Shown here: in pieces, positions 18,009-25,591 of the stretch
Layout of the letters: every line of letters starts with the position of its first letter
How positions within the stretch are numbered: position 1 is the stretch's first letter
Source of the DNA: Aeromicrobium duanguangcaii
Lineage (GTDB): Bacteria; Actinomycetota; Actinomycetes; Propionibacteriales; Nocardioidaceae
NCBI RefSeq assembly: GCF_024508295.1
Contig: NZ_CP101990.1
Span: forward strand, 3,038,001-3,102,000
DNA length: 64,000 nt
Direction of reading: 5' to 3'
The notes under the pieces: generated by a model
The model's database searches: none
Told to the model about the DNA's origin: nothing
What the model saw: only the letters and a program-made list of their open reading frames with translations
Position numbers and translations under genes: made by a program

Positions 18009-19406
18009 TCAGAGAGCGAGACCGACGTACTTCGTCTCGAGGTACTCCTCGATGCCCTCGTCGCCCCCCTCGCGGCCGAAGCCCGAGGACTTCATGCCGC
18101 CGAACGGCGCGGACGGGTTCGACACGACGCCCTGGTTGATCCCGACCATGCCGGTGTGGAGTCCCTCGTAGACCTTGATCGCCCGCGAGTAGCTCTCGGT
18201 GAAGGCGTAAGCGACGAGACCGAACTCGGTGTCGTTGGCCATCCGCAGCGCCTCGTCGTCGTCCGTGAACGTGAACACGGGAGCGACAGGACCGAAGATC
18301 TCCTCCTGCCACATCCGCGCCTGCTGCGGGACGTGGGTCAGGACGGTCGGCGGGTAGAAGTAGCCGGCGCCGTCGGGCACCTCGCCACCGGTCAGGACCT
18401 TCGCGCCCTGCTCCTTGGCGTCGTCGACCAGCTCGGCGACCTTGTCGCGCTGCTTGGCCTCGACCAGCGGGCCGACCGGCGCCTCGGCCATCTTCGCGGC
18501 GAAGCGGGAGGCGAACTCCTCGGCCAGGGACTCGTGGACGATGAACCGGTTGGCGGCGGTGCAGGCCTCGCCGAGGTTGCGCATCTTGGCCAGCATCGCG
18601 CCCTCGACGGCCTTGTCCAGATCGGCGTCCTCGAAGACGAGGAACGGGGCGTTGCCGCCGAGCTCCATCGAGACGCGCAGCACCTGCTCGGCCGACTGCT
18701 CGATGAGCGAGCGGCCCACCTCGGTGGACCCGGTGAACGTCAGCTTGCGCAGGCGCGGATCGCGGATCAGCGGCTCCATGACCTTGCCGGTGCTCTTGGT
18801 CGTGACGATGTTCAGGACGCCCTCGGGCAGGCCCGCCTCAGCCATGATCTCGCCCAGGCTGAGCATCGTCAGCGGGGTGAGCGACGCCGGCTTGATCACC
18901 ATCGTGCAGCCCGCGGCGACGGCCGGGCCGATCTTGCGGGTGCCCATGGCCAGCGGGAAGTTCCACGGCGTGATCATCAGGCAGGGGCCGACCGGCTGCT
19001 TGAGCGTCAGCAGCCGCGTGGCGCCGTTCGGCGCGACGGAGTAGCGGCCCGAGATGCGCACGGCCTCCTCGGCGAACCAGCGGAAGAACTCCGCGCCGTA
19101 GGCGATCTCGGTCTTGGACTCGCTGATCGGCTTGCCCATCTCGGCGGTCATCTGCTCGGCCAGCTCATCGGTGCGGTCGGTGATGATCTCGAAGGCCCGC
19201 CGCAGGATCTCGCCCCGGTCGCGCGGCGCGGTGCGCGCCCAGTCGTCCTGCACCGCGACGGCCGCGTCCAGGGCGGCCTTGCCGTCGGCCACGGAGGCGT
19301 CGGCCACGGTCGCCAGGGTCTCACCCGTCGCCGGGTTCTCGACCTCGAACGTCGCGCCACCCTCGGCGTCGCGCCACTGACCTGCGATGAAGAGTTGGTT
19401 CGGCAT
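18009..19406 (-). CDS. NAD(P)-dependent succinate-semialdehyde dehydrogenase family
   Basis: A 465-residue aldehyde dehydrogenase of full length. Seen: TPWNFPL (cofactor/substrate entry), FTGSTEVG (Rossmann loop), MELGGNAP with the catalytic Glu, GEACTAANR with nucleophilic Cys at about residue 282, and EEIFGPV plus PFGGMKSSGFGREGG near the C terminus. These are typical of GabD/SSADH enzymes, which oxidise succinate semialdehyde to succinate at the end of the GABA shunt; related aldehydes are possible. No GABA transaminase is adjacent, so the pathway is not confirmed. A TAGCGT -10 box 6 nt before ATG 19406 suggests leaderless expression. Confidence 0.88.
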   Translation of the reverse strand: MPNQLFIAGQWRDAEGGATFEVENPATGETLATVADASVADGKAALDAAVAVQDDWARTAPRDRGEILRRAFEIITDRTDELAEQMTAEMGKPISESKTEIAYGAEFFRWFAEEAVRISGRYSVAPNGATRLLTLKQPVGPCLMITPWNFPLAMGTRKIGPAVAAGCTMVIKPASLTPLTMLSLGEIMAEAGLPEGVLNIVTTKSTGKVMEPLIRDPRLRKLTFTGSTEVGRSLIEQSAEQVLRVSMELGGNAPFLVFEDADLDKAVEGAMLAKMRNLGEACTAANRFIVHESLAEEFASRFAAKMAEAPVGPLVEAKQRDKVAELVDDAKEQGAKVLTGGEVPDGAGYFYPPTVLTHVPQQARMWQEEIFGPVAPVFTFTDDDEALRMANDTEFGLVAYAFTESYSRAIKVYEGLHTGMVGINQGVVSNPSAPFGGMKSSGFGREGGDEGIEEYLETKYVGLAL

Positions 19407-19412
19407 GGGTCG

Positions 19413-19418
19413 ACGCTA
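19413..19418 (-). promoter_or_regulatory. -10 box TAGCGT, leaderless start
   Basis: On the minus strand TAGCGT ends 6 nt before the ATG of the succinate-semialdehyde-type dehydrogenase. Confidence 0.5.
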
Positions 19419-19459
19419 CCTCTCCCCGGCGATCCCTTCGACCTGCGACACTTCGAGCC

Positions 19460-21136
19460 ATGGTCGCCACCCTGCGGGGGCTGTTCCATCCCACGCTCCC
19501 GGGACTCGTCGGGGCGCTGCTGTTCGCGCTGGTGTCGCTGACACCGTCGCTGCTCCCCCGGCCGGCCCTGTTCCAGGGACTCGTCACGGGCGTGACGGCC
19601 GTGATCGGCTACGGCCTCGGCGTCGCTCTGGCCTGGGTCTGGCGCGCGTTCGCCGACAGGGAGGCACGGAGACCCGGGGCCCGGCAGTGGCGGTGGGCCG
19701 CCGGCATCGGCGTCGTCACCCTCGGCGCGGCCGACGTGATCAGCGTCCGCCAGCAGGACCGCATCCGTGAGCTCATGGGCCTGGGCGACGCCAGCGCGTG
19801 GCGCCTGGTCTCCGTGCCGGTCGTGGCCGTGGTGGTGTTCTGCCTGCTGCTGGCGGCCGGACGCGGACTGCGCCGGGCCGCCCGGGCGCTCTCGGACCTG
19901 CTGGCCCGCCGGATCGGCGCGCAGGCCGCCCGCGCGACGGCGGTGGTCGTGGTGGCGGCGTTGACCTTCTTCACCCTCAGCGGGGTCGTGTACGACACCG
20001 CGATCGACGCGGTGGACTCGTCCTTCGCCCTGGGAGACCAGCAGGTCTCGTCGCGGCTCGACCCGCCCGCGAGCGCGCTGCGATCCGGCAGCCCCGCGTC
20101 GGACCTGGCCTGGGAGGACCTCGGGCGTCAGGGCCGTCGGTTCGTCGCACGCGGCCCCAGCGGCGACGACATCGCGGTGTTCACCGGGCGGACCGCCCTG
20201 GACCCGATCCGCGCGTACGCCGGCACGGCCCACGCCGAGGACGTCGAGCAACGAGCCCGGCTCGCCGTGGACGACCTCGAGCGGGCGGGCGGCTTCGAGC
20301 GGGCCAACCTCCTGGTCGCCGGCACGACCGGGTCCGGCTTCATCGAGCCCAGCGCGTCCGAGTCGTTCGAGTACCTCACCGACGGCGACTCGGCGATCGT
20401 CTCGATGCAGTACTCGCACCTACCGTCCTGGGTCTCCTTCCTGGTCGACCAGCAGGCGGCGCGCCACGCCGGGCGGGCGCTGTTCGACGCCGTGTACGAG
20501 CGGTGGTCGGCTCTCCCCGCCGATGCGCGGCCCCGGCTCTACCTGTTCGGCGAGAGCCTCGGCTCGTTCGCGCTGGAGACCGCGTTCAGCGGCGAGGCCG
20601 ACCTGCGCAACCGGACATCGGGCGGTCTGTTCGTGGGGCCGCCCGGGTTCAACTCGCTCTTCACGGAGTTCCGCGAGCAGCGGGACCCCGGCAGTCGCGA
20701 GATCGAGCCGGTCTTCCGCGACGGACGCACGGTGCGGTTCACGACCGACCCGTGGAGCCCGGTGATCCCCCAGGATCGCGCGTGGGACGGCCCGCACCTG
20801 CTCTACCTCGTCCACGCGTCGGACCCGATCACGTGGTGGAGCCCGGATCTGATCTGGGACAAGCCCGACTGGCTCTCCGAGCCGCGCGGGTCGGACGTCG
20901 CCGCGGCGATGCGGTGGTACCCCATCATCACGTTCTGGCAGACCTCGGCCGACATGGCGGTCGCCATGGCGGTGCCGTCGGGTCACGGTCACGACTTCGT
21001 GGGCGAGCACGTAGCGGGGTGGGCCTCGGTGCTGCAGCCGCCGGGGTGGTCCCGTGAGGATCTGCGCCGCCTCCAGCAGCAACTCCTCGACACGGGCGCC
21101 CAGGACGCGGGCATCCCTCCGTCGCTGCGCGAGTGA
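19460..21136 (+). CDS. Membrane-anchored alpha/beta hydrolase (Abhydrolase_9 type)
   Basis: A 558-residue protein with four to five hydrophobic helices in the first 180 residues and a hydrolase-like domain after that. The nucleophile elbow is GESLGS, within LYLFGESLGSF; a late GHGHDF segment may supply the His. This layout matches an actinobacterial family of membrane-tethered alpha/beta hydrolases of unknown substrate. The active domain position relative to the membrane is not certain. GACACT, one base off the -10 consensus, ends 7 nt before ATG 19460. It diverges from the aldehyde dehydrogenase and converges on the DedA gene. Confidence 0.82.
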   Translation: MVATLRGLFHPTLPGLVGALLFALVSLTPSLLPRPALFQGLVTGVTAVIGYGLGVALAWVWRAFADREARRPGARQWRWAAGIGVVTLGAADVISVRQQDRIRELMGLGDASAWRLVSVPVVAVVVFCLLLAAGRGLRRAARALSDLLARRIGAQAARATAVVVVAALTFFTLSGVVYDTAIDAVDSSFALGDQQVSSRLDPPASALRSGSPASDLAWEDLGRQGRRFVARGPSGDDIAVFTGRTALDPIRAYAGTAHAEDVEQRARLAVDDLERAGGFERANLLVAGTTGSGFIEPSASESFEYLTDGDSAIVSMQYSHLPSWVSFLVDQQAARHAGRALFDAVYERWSALPADARPRLYLFGESLGSFALETAFSGEADLRNRTSGGLFVGPPGFNSLFTEFREQRDPGSREIEPVFRDGRTVRFTTDPWSPVIPQDRAWDGPHLLYLVHASDPITWWSPDLIWDKPDWLSEPRGSDVAAAMRWYPIITFWQTSADMAVAMAVPSGHGHDFVGEHVAGWASVLQPPGWSREDLRRLQQQLLDTGAQDAGIPPSLRE

Positions 21137-21181
21137 GCGGTTCCCACCCGGGGGCCGGGAGCCCGCCAGCCGGGGAGACCG

Positions 21182-21823
21182 TCAGCGCTCGCGCGGGTCG
21201 CGGAGCTCGCGGACGCGCGTGACGACGAACCAGCCGCAGACCACGACGACGGCCAGGATCACGAGGCGCTGGAACCAGTCGGCCCAGGGCTCGATGACGT
21301 GCCAGTTCTCGCCGAGGGTGTAGCCGGCGCCGACGAAGATCGAGTTCCAGATCAGGCTGCCGACCGTGGTGAGCGTCAGGAACACCGTGAAGCTCATCTG
21401 CTCGACACCGGCGGGGATCGAGATCAGGCTGCGGAAGATCGGGACCATCCGGCCGAAGAACACCGCCTTGGTGCCGTGCTTGGCGAACCACTCCTCGGTG
21501 ACCTCGAGGTCGCGCACCTTCAGCAGGGGAACCTTGGCGAACACCCAGGCCGTGCGGTCGCGGCCGAAGACCCGGCCGAGCCAGTACATGATGCAGGCGC
21601 CGATCACCGATCCGGCGGTCGTCGCGAACAGGGCGCCGGCGAGGGAGAAGCGTCCCTGGCTGGCGGCCAGGCCCGCCATCGGCAGCACGATCTCGCTGGG
21701 GATCGGGGGAAAGAGGTTGTCCATGCCGACGGCCAGCGCGGCGCCGAAGAGCCCCAGCCGGTCCATCATGTCCACCATGAAGCCCGCGAGGCCGTCGATC
21801 TGCTGGTCGGCTGCCTGAGTCAT
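21182..21823 (-). CDS. DedA-family membrane protein
   Basis: A 213-residue integral membrane protein with the DedA (SNARE-associated) signatures: the early NLFPPIPSEIVLPMAG segment, the YWLGRVFGR stretch and FFGRMVPIFRSLISIPAG, which carries the conserved Arg-Pro motif. DedA proteins act in flippase-like recycling of undecaprenyl phosphate or other lipids and affect membrane potential; which applies here cannot be told. ATG 21823 is chosen; GTG 21826 directly upstream lies exactly 7 nt after a minus-strand TATGCT -10 box and may be the real leaderless start. Confidence 0.9.
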   Translation of the reverse strand: MTQAADQQIDGLAGFMVDMMDRLGLFGAALAVGMDNLFPPIPSEIVLPMAGLAASQGRFSLAGALFATTAGSVIGACIMYWLGRVFGRDRTAWVFAKVPLLKVRDLEVTEEWFAKHGTKAVFFGRMVPIFRSLISIPAGVEQMSFTVFLTLTTVGSLIWNSIFVGAGYTLGENWHVIEPWADWFQRLVILAVVVVCGWFVVTRVRELRDPRER

Positions 21824-21833
21824 CACCCGGCAG

Positions 21834-21839
21834 AGCATA
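21834..21839 (-). promoter_or_regulatory. -10 box TATGCT for dedA-like gene
   Basis: Minus-strand TATGCT lies 7 nt before GTG 21826 and 10 nt before ATG 21823. It shares a short divergent promoter region with the lipoprotein gene. Confidence 0.5.
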
Positions 21840-21879
21840 ACGAGCGACTCACAGACTGGGGTGTCTCCGCCGAACGCGG

Positions 21880-21885
21880 TACCGT
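21880..21885 (+). promoter_or_regulatory. -10 box TACCGT, leaderless start
   Basis: TACCGT ends 7 nt before GTG 21893, which fixes the start of the lipoprotein gene. Confidence 0.55.
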
Positions 21886-21892
21886 CGCTGGG

Positions 21893-23269
21893 GTGCATTC
21901 GTTCCGCAGATTCCTCGCCGCCCTCGGCGCCGCCGTCCTGCTGACGACCCTGCTCGCGGCCTGTGACGGCGACAACGGCGACGACCGAACCGAGCGGGAG
22001 TCGGTGGAGGCCGCCTCGCCGACCGGGCTGACCACCGTGTCCGCCGACGACGTCGTGGCCGTGTCCCGGTTCCTGCTGGACTCCGCCTCGGCGGTCGTGC
22101 TCGTGAATGAGCAGGACCGCGCGGCCGCCCTCGAGCGCGCCCGTGACCTCCGGGTGCCCGCGCTGCCGGACACCGAGGCCGGTCGAGCCGAGGCCGAGCG
22201 GCTCGGCGCGCGCGTGCTCGGCGCCGACGACAAGACGGCCGCCGCGGCCCCGCCGATCGCACGGTCGACGCCGGTCACGATCGCCACCACCTCGGAGCCC
22301 TCGCAGGAGCTGACCGACCTCGTCGACCTCGGCGACGGCGAGCTGGTCCGCATCGCGCGCGACCCGCGCCGTCACGAGCCCTCGGCGAAGCTGCTGCGCC
22401 GCGACCCCGACGCGCCCCTGCTGACGCTCGGCGCCTCCCCCTACGCCGTTCGGGTCGTGCGCGCCGATGCCCAGACGGTCGGCGGCGGCTGGTTCGCCAC
22501 CCGCGGCAAGCATTTCGTGGCGCTGTACGGGCACCCGTCCGGGCCCGCGCTCGGCGTGCTGGGCGAGCAGGGCGTCGAGGCGTCGATCGATCGGGCCCGC
22601 CGGCTGGTGGGCGAGTACGAGCGCGTCGATCCGGATGCGCGGTTCGTCCCCGCCTTCGAGATCATCACGACGGTCGCCAGTGCCGCCAAGGGCCCGCGCG
22701 GCGACTACTCCGCCCGCACCCGCGTGGCCGAGATCGAGCCGCTCGTGGACGCGGCCGAGCGCGCCGGCGTGGCGGTCATCCTCGACCTGCAGCCCGGCCG
22801 ATCGGACTTCCTCTCCCAGGCCAAGGAGTACGAGTCATTGCTGCGCCGCCCGCACGTCGGCCTGGCGCTGGACCCGGAGTGGAGGCTCGGCCCCCAGGGC
22901 AAGCCGCTGCAGCGGATCGGCCACGTCGGCGCCGCCGAGGTGAACCGGGTCTCCGCGTGGCTCGCGGCCCTGACCCGCAAGCACGCGCTGCCGCAGAAGA
23001 TCTTCGTGCTGCACCAGTTCCAGACGCAGATGATCCGCGACCGGGACCGCGTGCGGACCGACCATCCCGAGCTGTCGACGATCATCCACGTCGACGGGCA
23101 GGGCAGCCCCGGCGCCAAGTTCGGCACCTGGCGCGTGATCCGGACCGCGGCGCCCGACGGGGTCGGCTGGGGCTGGAAGAACTTCCTCGACGAGGACGAG
23201 CCGATGCTGACCGTGCCGCAGACGTGGCAGCAGGTCCGGCCGCGCCCGCAGCTGATCACCTACCAGTGA
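21893..23269 (+). CDS. Secreted lipoprotein with barrel-like C-terminal domain
   Basis: The 458-residue product has a signal peptide with lipobox LAAC near residue 22, so it should be lipid-anchored outside the membrane. Residues about 40-200 show alternating strands and helices (VVLVNEQDRAAAL, TPVTIATTS) that faintly recall degenerate cell-wall-binding type 2 repeats. Residues about 205-450 look like a beta/alpha barrel: HFVALYGHPS, AFEIITTVAS, VAVILDLQPGRS, HVGLALDPEW and IFVLHQFQT, with Asp and Glu at strand ends as in glycoside hydrolases. I cannot name a family. GTG 21893 is set by the -10 box and by the signal peptide; the longer frame upstream is not coding. Confidence 0.8.
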   Translation: MHSFRRFLAALGAAVLLTTLLAACDGDNGDDRTERESVEAASPTGLTTVSADDVVAVSRFLLDSASAVVLVNEQDRAAALERARDLRVPALPDTEAGRAEAERLGARVLGADDKTAAAAPPIARSTPVTIATTSEPSQELTDLVDLGDGELVRIARDPRRHEPSAKLLRRDPDAPLLTLGASPYAVRVVRADAQTVGGGWFATRGKHFVALYGHPSGPALGVLGEQGVEASIDRARRLVGEYERVDPDARFVPAFEIITTVASAAKGPRGDYSARTRVAEIEPLVDAAERAGVAVILDLQPGRSDFLSQAKEYESLLRRPHVGLALDPEWRLGPQGKPLQRIGHVGAAEVNRVSAWLAALTRKHALPQKIFVLHQFQTQMIRDRDRVRTDHPELSTIIHVDGQGSPGAKFGTWRVIRTAAPDGVGWGWKNFLDEDEPMLTVPQTWQQVRPRPQLITYQ

Positions 23270-23282
23270 GCCGGCCGCCCGC

Positions 23283-24416
23283 TCAGCCCAGCGTCGCCGT
23301 GATCCGCTCGAGGATCCGCTCCAGCCGCTCGGGGCTGGTGCCGAAGTTCAACCGGGCGAACGTGCCGGACTCCAGGTCGGTGTGCGCCGTGAACTCCGGT
23401 CCCGGCGCGAGCCTGACCCCGCCACGCTCGAGCAGGATGCCGGCGGGATCGGCCGCGATGCTCGTGCCGGCGAAGTCCAGCCACGCGAGGTAGGTCGCCT
23501 CGGCGGGCTGGACGTCCACACCCACCTGGGCGGCCCAGTCGGTGATCGTGAACCGGTTGCGCCGCAGCACGCCCAGCAGCTCGGTGAGCCAGTCGTCGCC
23601 CTCGGTCCAGGCGGCCACGGCCGCGGCCCGCGACAGGGTGCTGACTCCGCCGAGGTACGCGAACGGCAGCGCCGCCAGCGGCTCGCGCACCCGGGCGGCG
23701 CCGAGGTGCGCGACGGCGCAGTGCAGCCCGGCGAGGTTGAACGCCTTGGAGGCCGACGTCACGGTGACCGTGCGGTCCTCGACGTCGGGTCCCAGCGAGG
23801 CGAACGACACGTGACGGCGGCCGTCGAGGGCCAGGTCGGCGTGGATCTCGTCGGCCAGGACGACGAGGTCGAGCTCGGCCGCGGCGTCGGCGATCGGCCG
23901 CAGCTCGTCCTCGCCGAGCATCCGCCCGAGCGGGTTGTGCGGGTTGACCAGCACGACGAGCGAGACCCGCTCGCGGCGCCAGAGCTCGACGAGCTCGGCG
24001 CTCGTGGCACCGAACGGCATCGGCACCACCCGGCGACCGGACTCGGCGGCGGAGTTCAGGAACACCGGGTAGCTGGGCACGTGCAGGGCGATCCCGTCCC
24101 CGCCCTCCGTGAGCAGGTCCAGGGTGACCTGGAACGCCTGGATGACGTCGGTGAAGAGCCGGCCCCGCTCGGGAGTCGGCGTCCAGTCGAAGCGCTCGGC
24201 CATGCGCCGCTCGAAGGCCGCGACCAGCGGATCGGGGGCGTCGAAGTCCGGGTACCCGACGTCGCCGCGGGCGAGCCGATCGTGGACGGCACGGGTCACG
24301 ACCTCGGGAACAGTGACGTCCATGTCGGCCACCCACGCCGGGATCACACCCTCGGGTGTGGTCGTCCACTTCATGTTGTCGCGGTCGCGCAGGGCGTCGT
24401 CGGTGAGGTCGAACAC
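23283..24416 (-). CDS. MalY/PatB-type aminotransferase, cystathionine beta-lyase-like
   Basis: A 377-residue fold-type I PLP enzyme. Seen: WVADMDV near the N terminus, typical of MalY/PatB C-S lyases, VNPHNPLGRM, the LADEIHADL aspartate segment, and SASKAFNLAG with the PLP-binding Lys at about residue 224. The family cleaves cystathionine or related cysteine conjugates to pyruvate, ammonia and a thiol. GTG 24416 is preferred: a GAGACT near-consensus -10 box ends 6 nt upstream, while the longer ATG at 24473 lies inside the terminator hairpin of the preceding gene. GTG 24431 is another option. Confidence 0.87.
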   Translation of the reverse strand: MFDLTDDALRDRDNMKWTTTPEGVIPAWVADMDVTVPEVVTRAVHDRLARGDVGYPDFDAPDPLVAAFERRMAERFDWTPTPERGRLFTDVIQAFQVTLDLLTEGGDGIALHVPSYPVFLNSAAESGRRVVPMPFGATSAELVELWRRERVSLVVLVNPHNPLGRMLGEDELRPIADAAAELDLVVLADEIHADLALDGRRHVSFASLGPDVEDRTVTVTSASKAFNLAGLHCAVAHLGAARVREPLAALPFAYLGGVSTLSRAAAVAAWTEGDDWLTELLGVLRRNRFTITDWAAQVGVDVQPAEATYLAWLDFAGTSIAADPAGILLERGGVRLAPGPEFTAHTDLESGTFARLNFGTSPERLERILERITATLG

Positions 24417-24453
24417 CCGTCCAGTCTCCACGAAGCCAGCTGGGGACGGGAAA

Positions 24454-24493
24454 GGCCGCGGAGCCGGGGGCATGTCTCCCCGACTCCGCGGCC
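24454..24493 (-). terminator. Terminator of the cohesin-domain gene
   Basis: Arms GGCCGCGGAG and CTCCGCGGCC, followed inward by one mismatch and five further GC pairs, enclose a 9-nt loop. On the minus strand it is followed by TTT. It lies 18 nt beyond the stop of the cohesin-domain gene. Confidence 0.75.
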
Positions 24494-24511
24494 GCCTGTG
24501 GGCCCCCGACC

Positions 24512-25591
24512 TCAGCGCACCCGCACCTTCACGGTCGTCGAGCTGGCCTTGACGCCCGACTGCGGGACGTACACGAACCGCACGCTGGTCTTCCCGCGCT
24601 TGGCGCCCAGTCGCAGCGAGACCGTGGCCTTGCCGTCCACGACCTTGACCTTGCGCACGACCTTGCCGCGGTGGATGACCTTCACCGTGCCGCGCGGGCT
24701 GACGCCGCTCGCCGCCACCGACACGCGGGCCTTCCACACCCCGCGCGCCTTCACCGCCGACTTCGCCTTCACCTTGGTCCGACTGACGGCCTTCTTCGAG
24801 ATCTTGACGGCCTTCGCCGTCGCCGATCCGGACCGGTGGCCCGCCTTGGTGGCGGTCACCTTCGCCGAGAGCTTCGACCCGAAGTCGGCCGGCGTGACGC
24901 GGTGGGCGGAGCCGGTCGCGCCCGCGATCGCCTTGCCGTTGCGCAGCCACTGGACCGAGGTCTTCACGCCGGGCGTCGACCAGGTGCCCGCCGAGACCTT
25001 CAGGACTCGACCCACCTGGGCGCTGCCACTGATCTTCGGCGCCTTGACGACCGTCGGAGCGGCGCTCGGGTCCACCGCGAGCGAGGCGCCCTCGACCTCG
25101 TCGACCGAGGTGGAGCCGCCGCCCGTGACCACGAGCTCCAGGCTCGGCACCGCCAGCTTCGTGCTGCCGGCCTTGAGCGCCCGGAACGTGGCGGTCACCA
25201 GGGTGACGTCACCGTTGGCCGCCGGCGAGGTGCCCAGCTTGGTGTGCAGGACCGTGAGGTCGCCGTCCACCACCGACGCGTACGTCGAGCCGGTCACGTC
25301 CGTCGAGGCGCTGCCGGGCACGTACGCCAGGACCGACTCGTCGTAGTCGAGCGCGAGCTCGTAGGCGTAGACGTCCTGCACGTGTCGCGCCGCGAGGGTG
25401 ACCGTGACCTGGTCACCGACGCCCACGGTCGAGGCCGAGGTGCGCACCGCGAACGAGGCCGCCTCGGCCTGTGCCGGCGACATCGCCAGCGCCCCGGCGA
25501 ACAGGGCGCCCGAGAGCACCGCGACCCCACCGCGCCACATCGTCTTCTTCGTCATCGTCTGTCGTCCTCGGATCGTCTGGTCGCGGTTCAC
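24512..25591 (-). CDS. Secreted cohesin-domain protein
   Basis: A 359-residue exported protein: signal peptide (ending near AEAAS), then about 140 residues with the cohesin pattern (VGVGDQVTVTLAARHVQDVYAYELALDYD split over strands, then VLAYVPG). A middle Ig-like module (SGSAQVGRVLKVSAGTWS, VQWLRNGKAI) resembles repeats that often follow, and a very Lys/Arg-rich Ig-like C-terminal domain (about 265-359) could bind anionic wall polymers. No sorting motif is seen. Cohesins bind dockerins with high affinity; the gene just upstream encodes a dockerin. GTG 25591 overlaps that gene's stop by 4 bp and has AGGAGG 4 nt ahead; ATG 25555 is an alternative with a more typical signal peptide. Confidence 0.83.
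   Translation of the reverse strand: MNRDQTIRGRQTMTKKTMWRGGVAVLSGALFAGALAMSPAQAEAASFAVRTSASTVGVGDQVTVTLAARHVQDVYAYELALDYDESVLAYVPGSASTDVTGSTYASVVDGDLTVLHTKLGTSPAANGDVTLVTATFRALKAGSTKLAVPSLELVVTGGGSTSVDEVEGASLAVDPSAAPTVVKAPKISGSAQVGRVLKVSAGTWSTPGVKTSVQWLRNGKAIAGATGSAHRVTPADFGSKLSAKVTATKAGHRSGSATAKAVKISKKAVSRTKVKAKSAVKARGVWKARVSVAASGVSPRGTVKVIHRGKVVRKVKVVDGKATVSLRLGAKRGKTSVRFVYVPQSGVKASSTTVKVRVR

Noticed and set aside
24417..24473. N-terminal extension of the MalY-type enzyme to ATG 24473
   Set aside because: The extra codons lie inside the preceding gene's terminator hairpin and add a Pro-rich stretch the family lacks.
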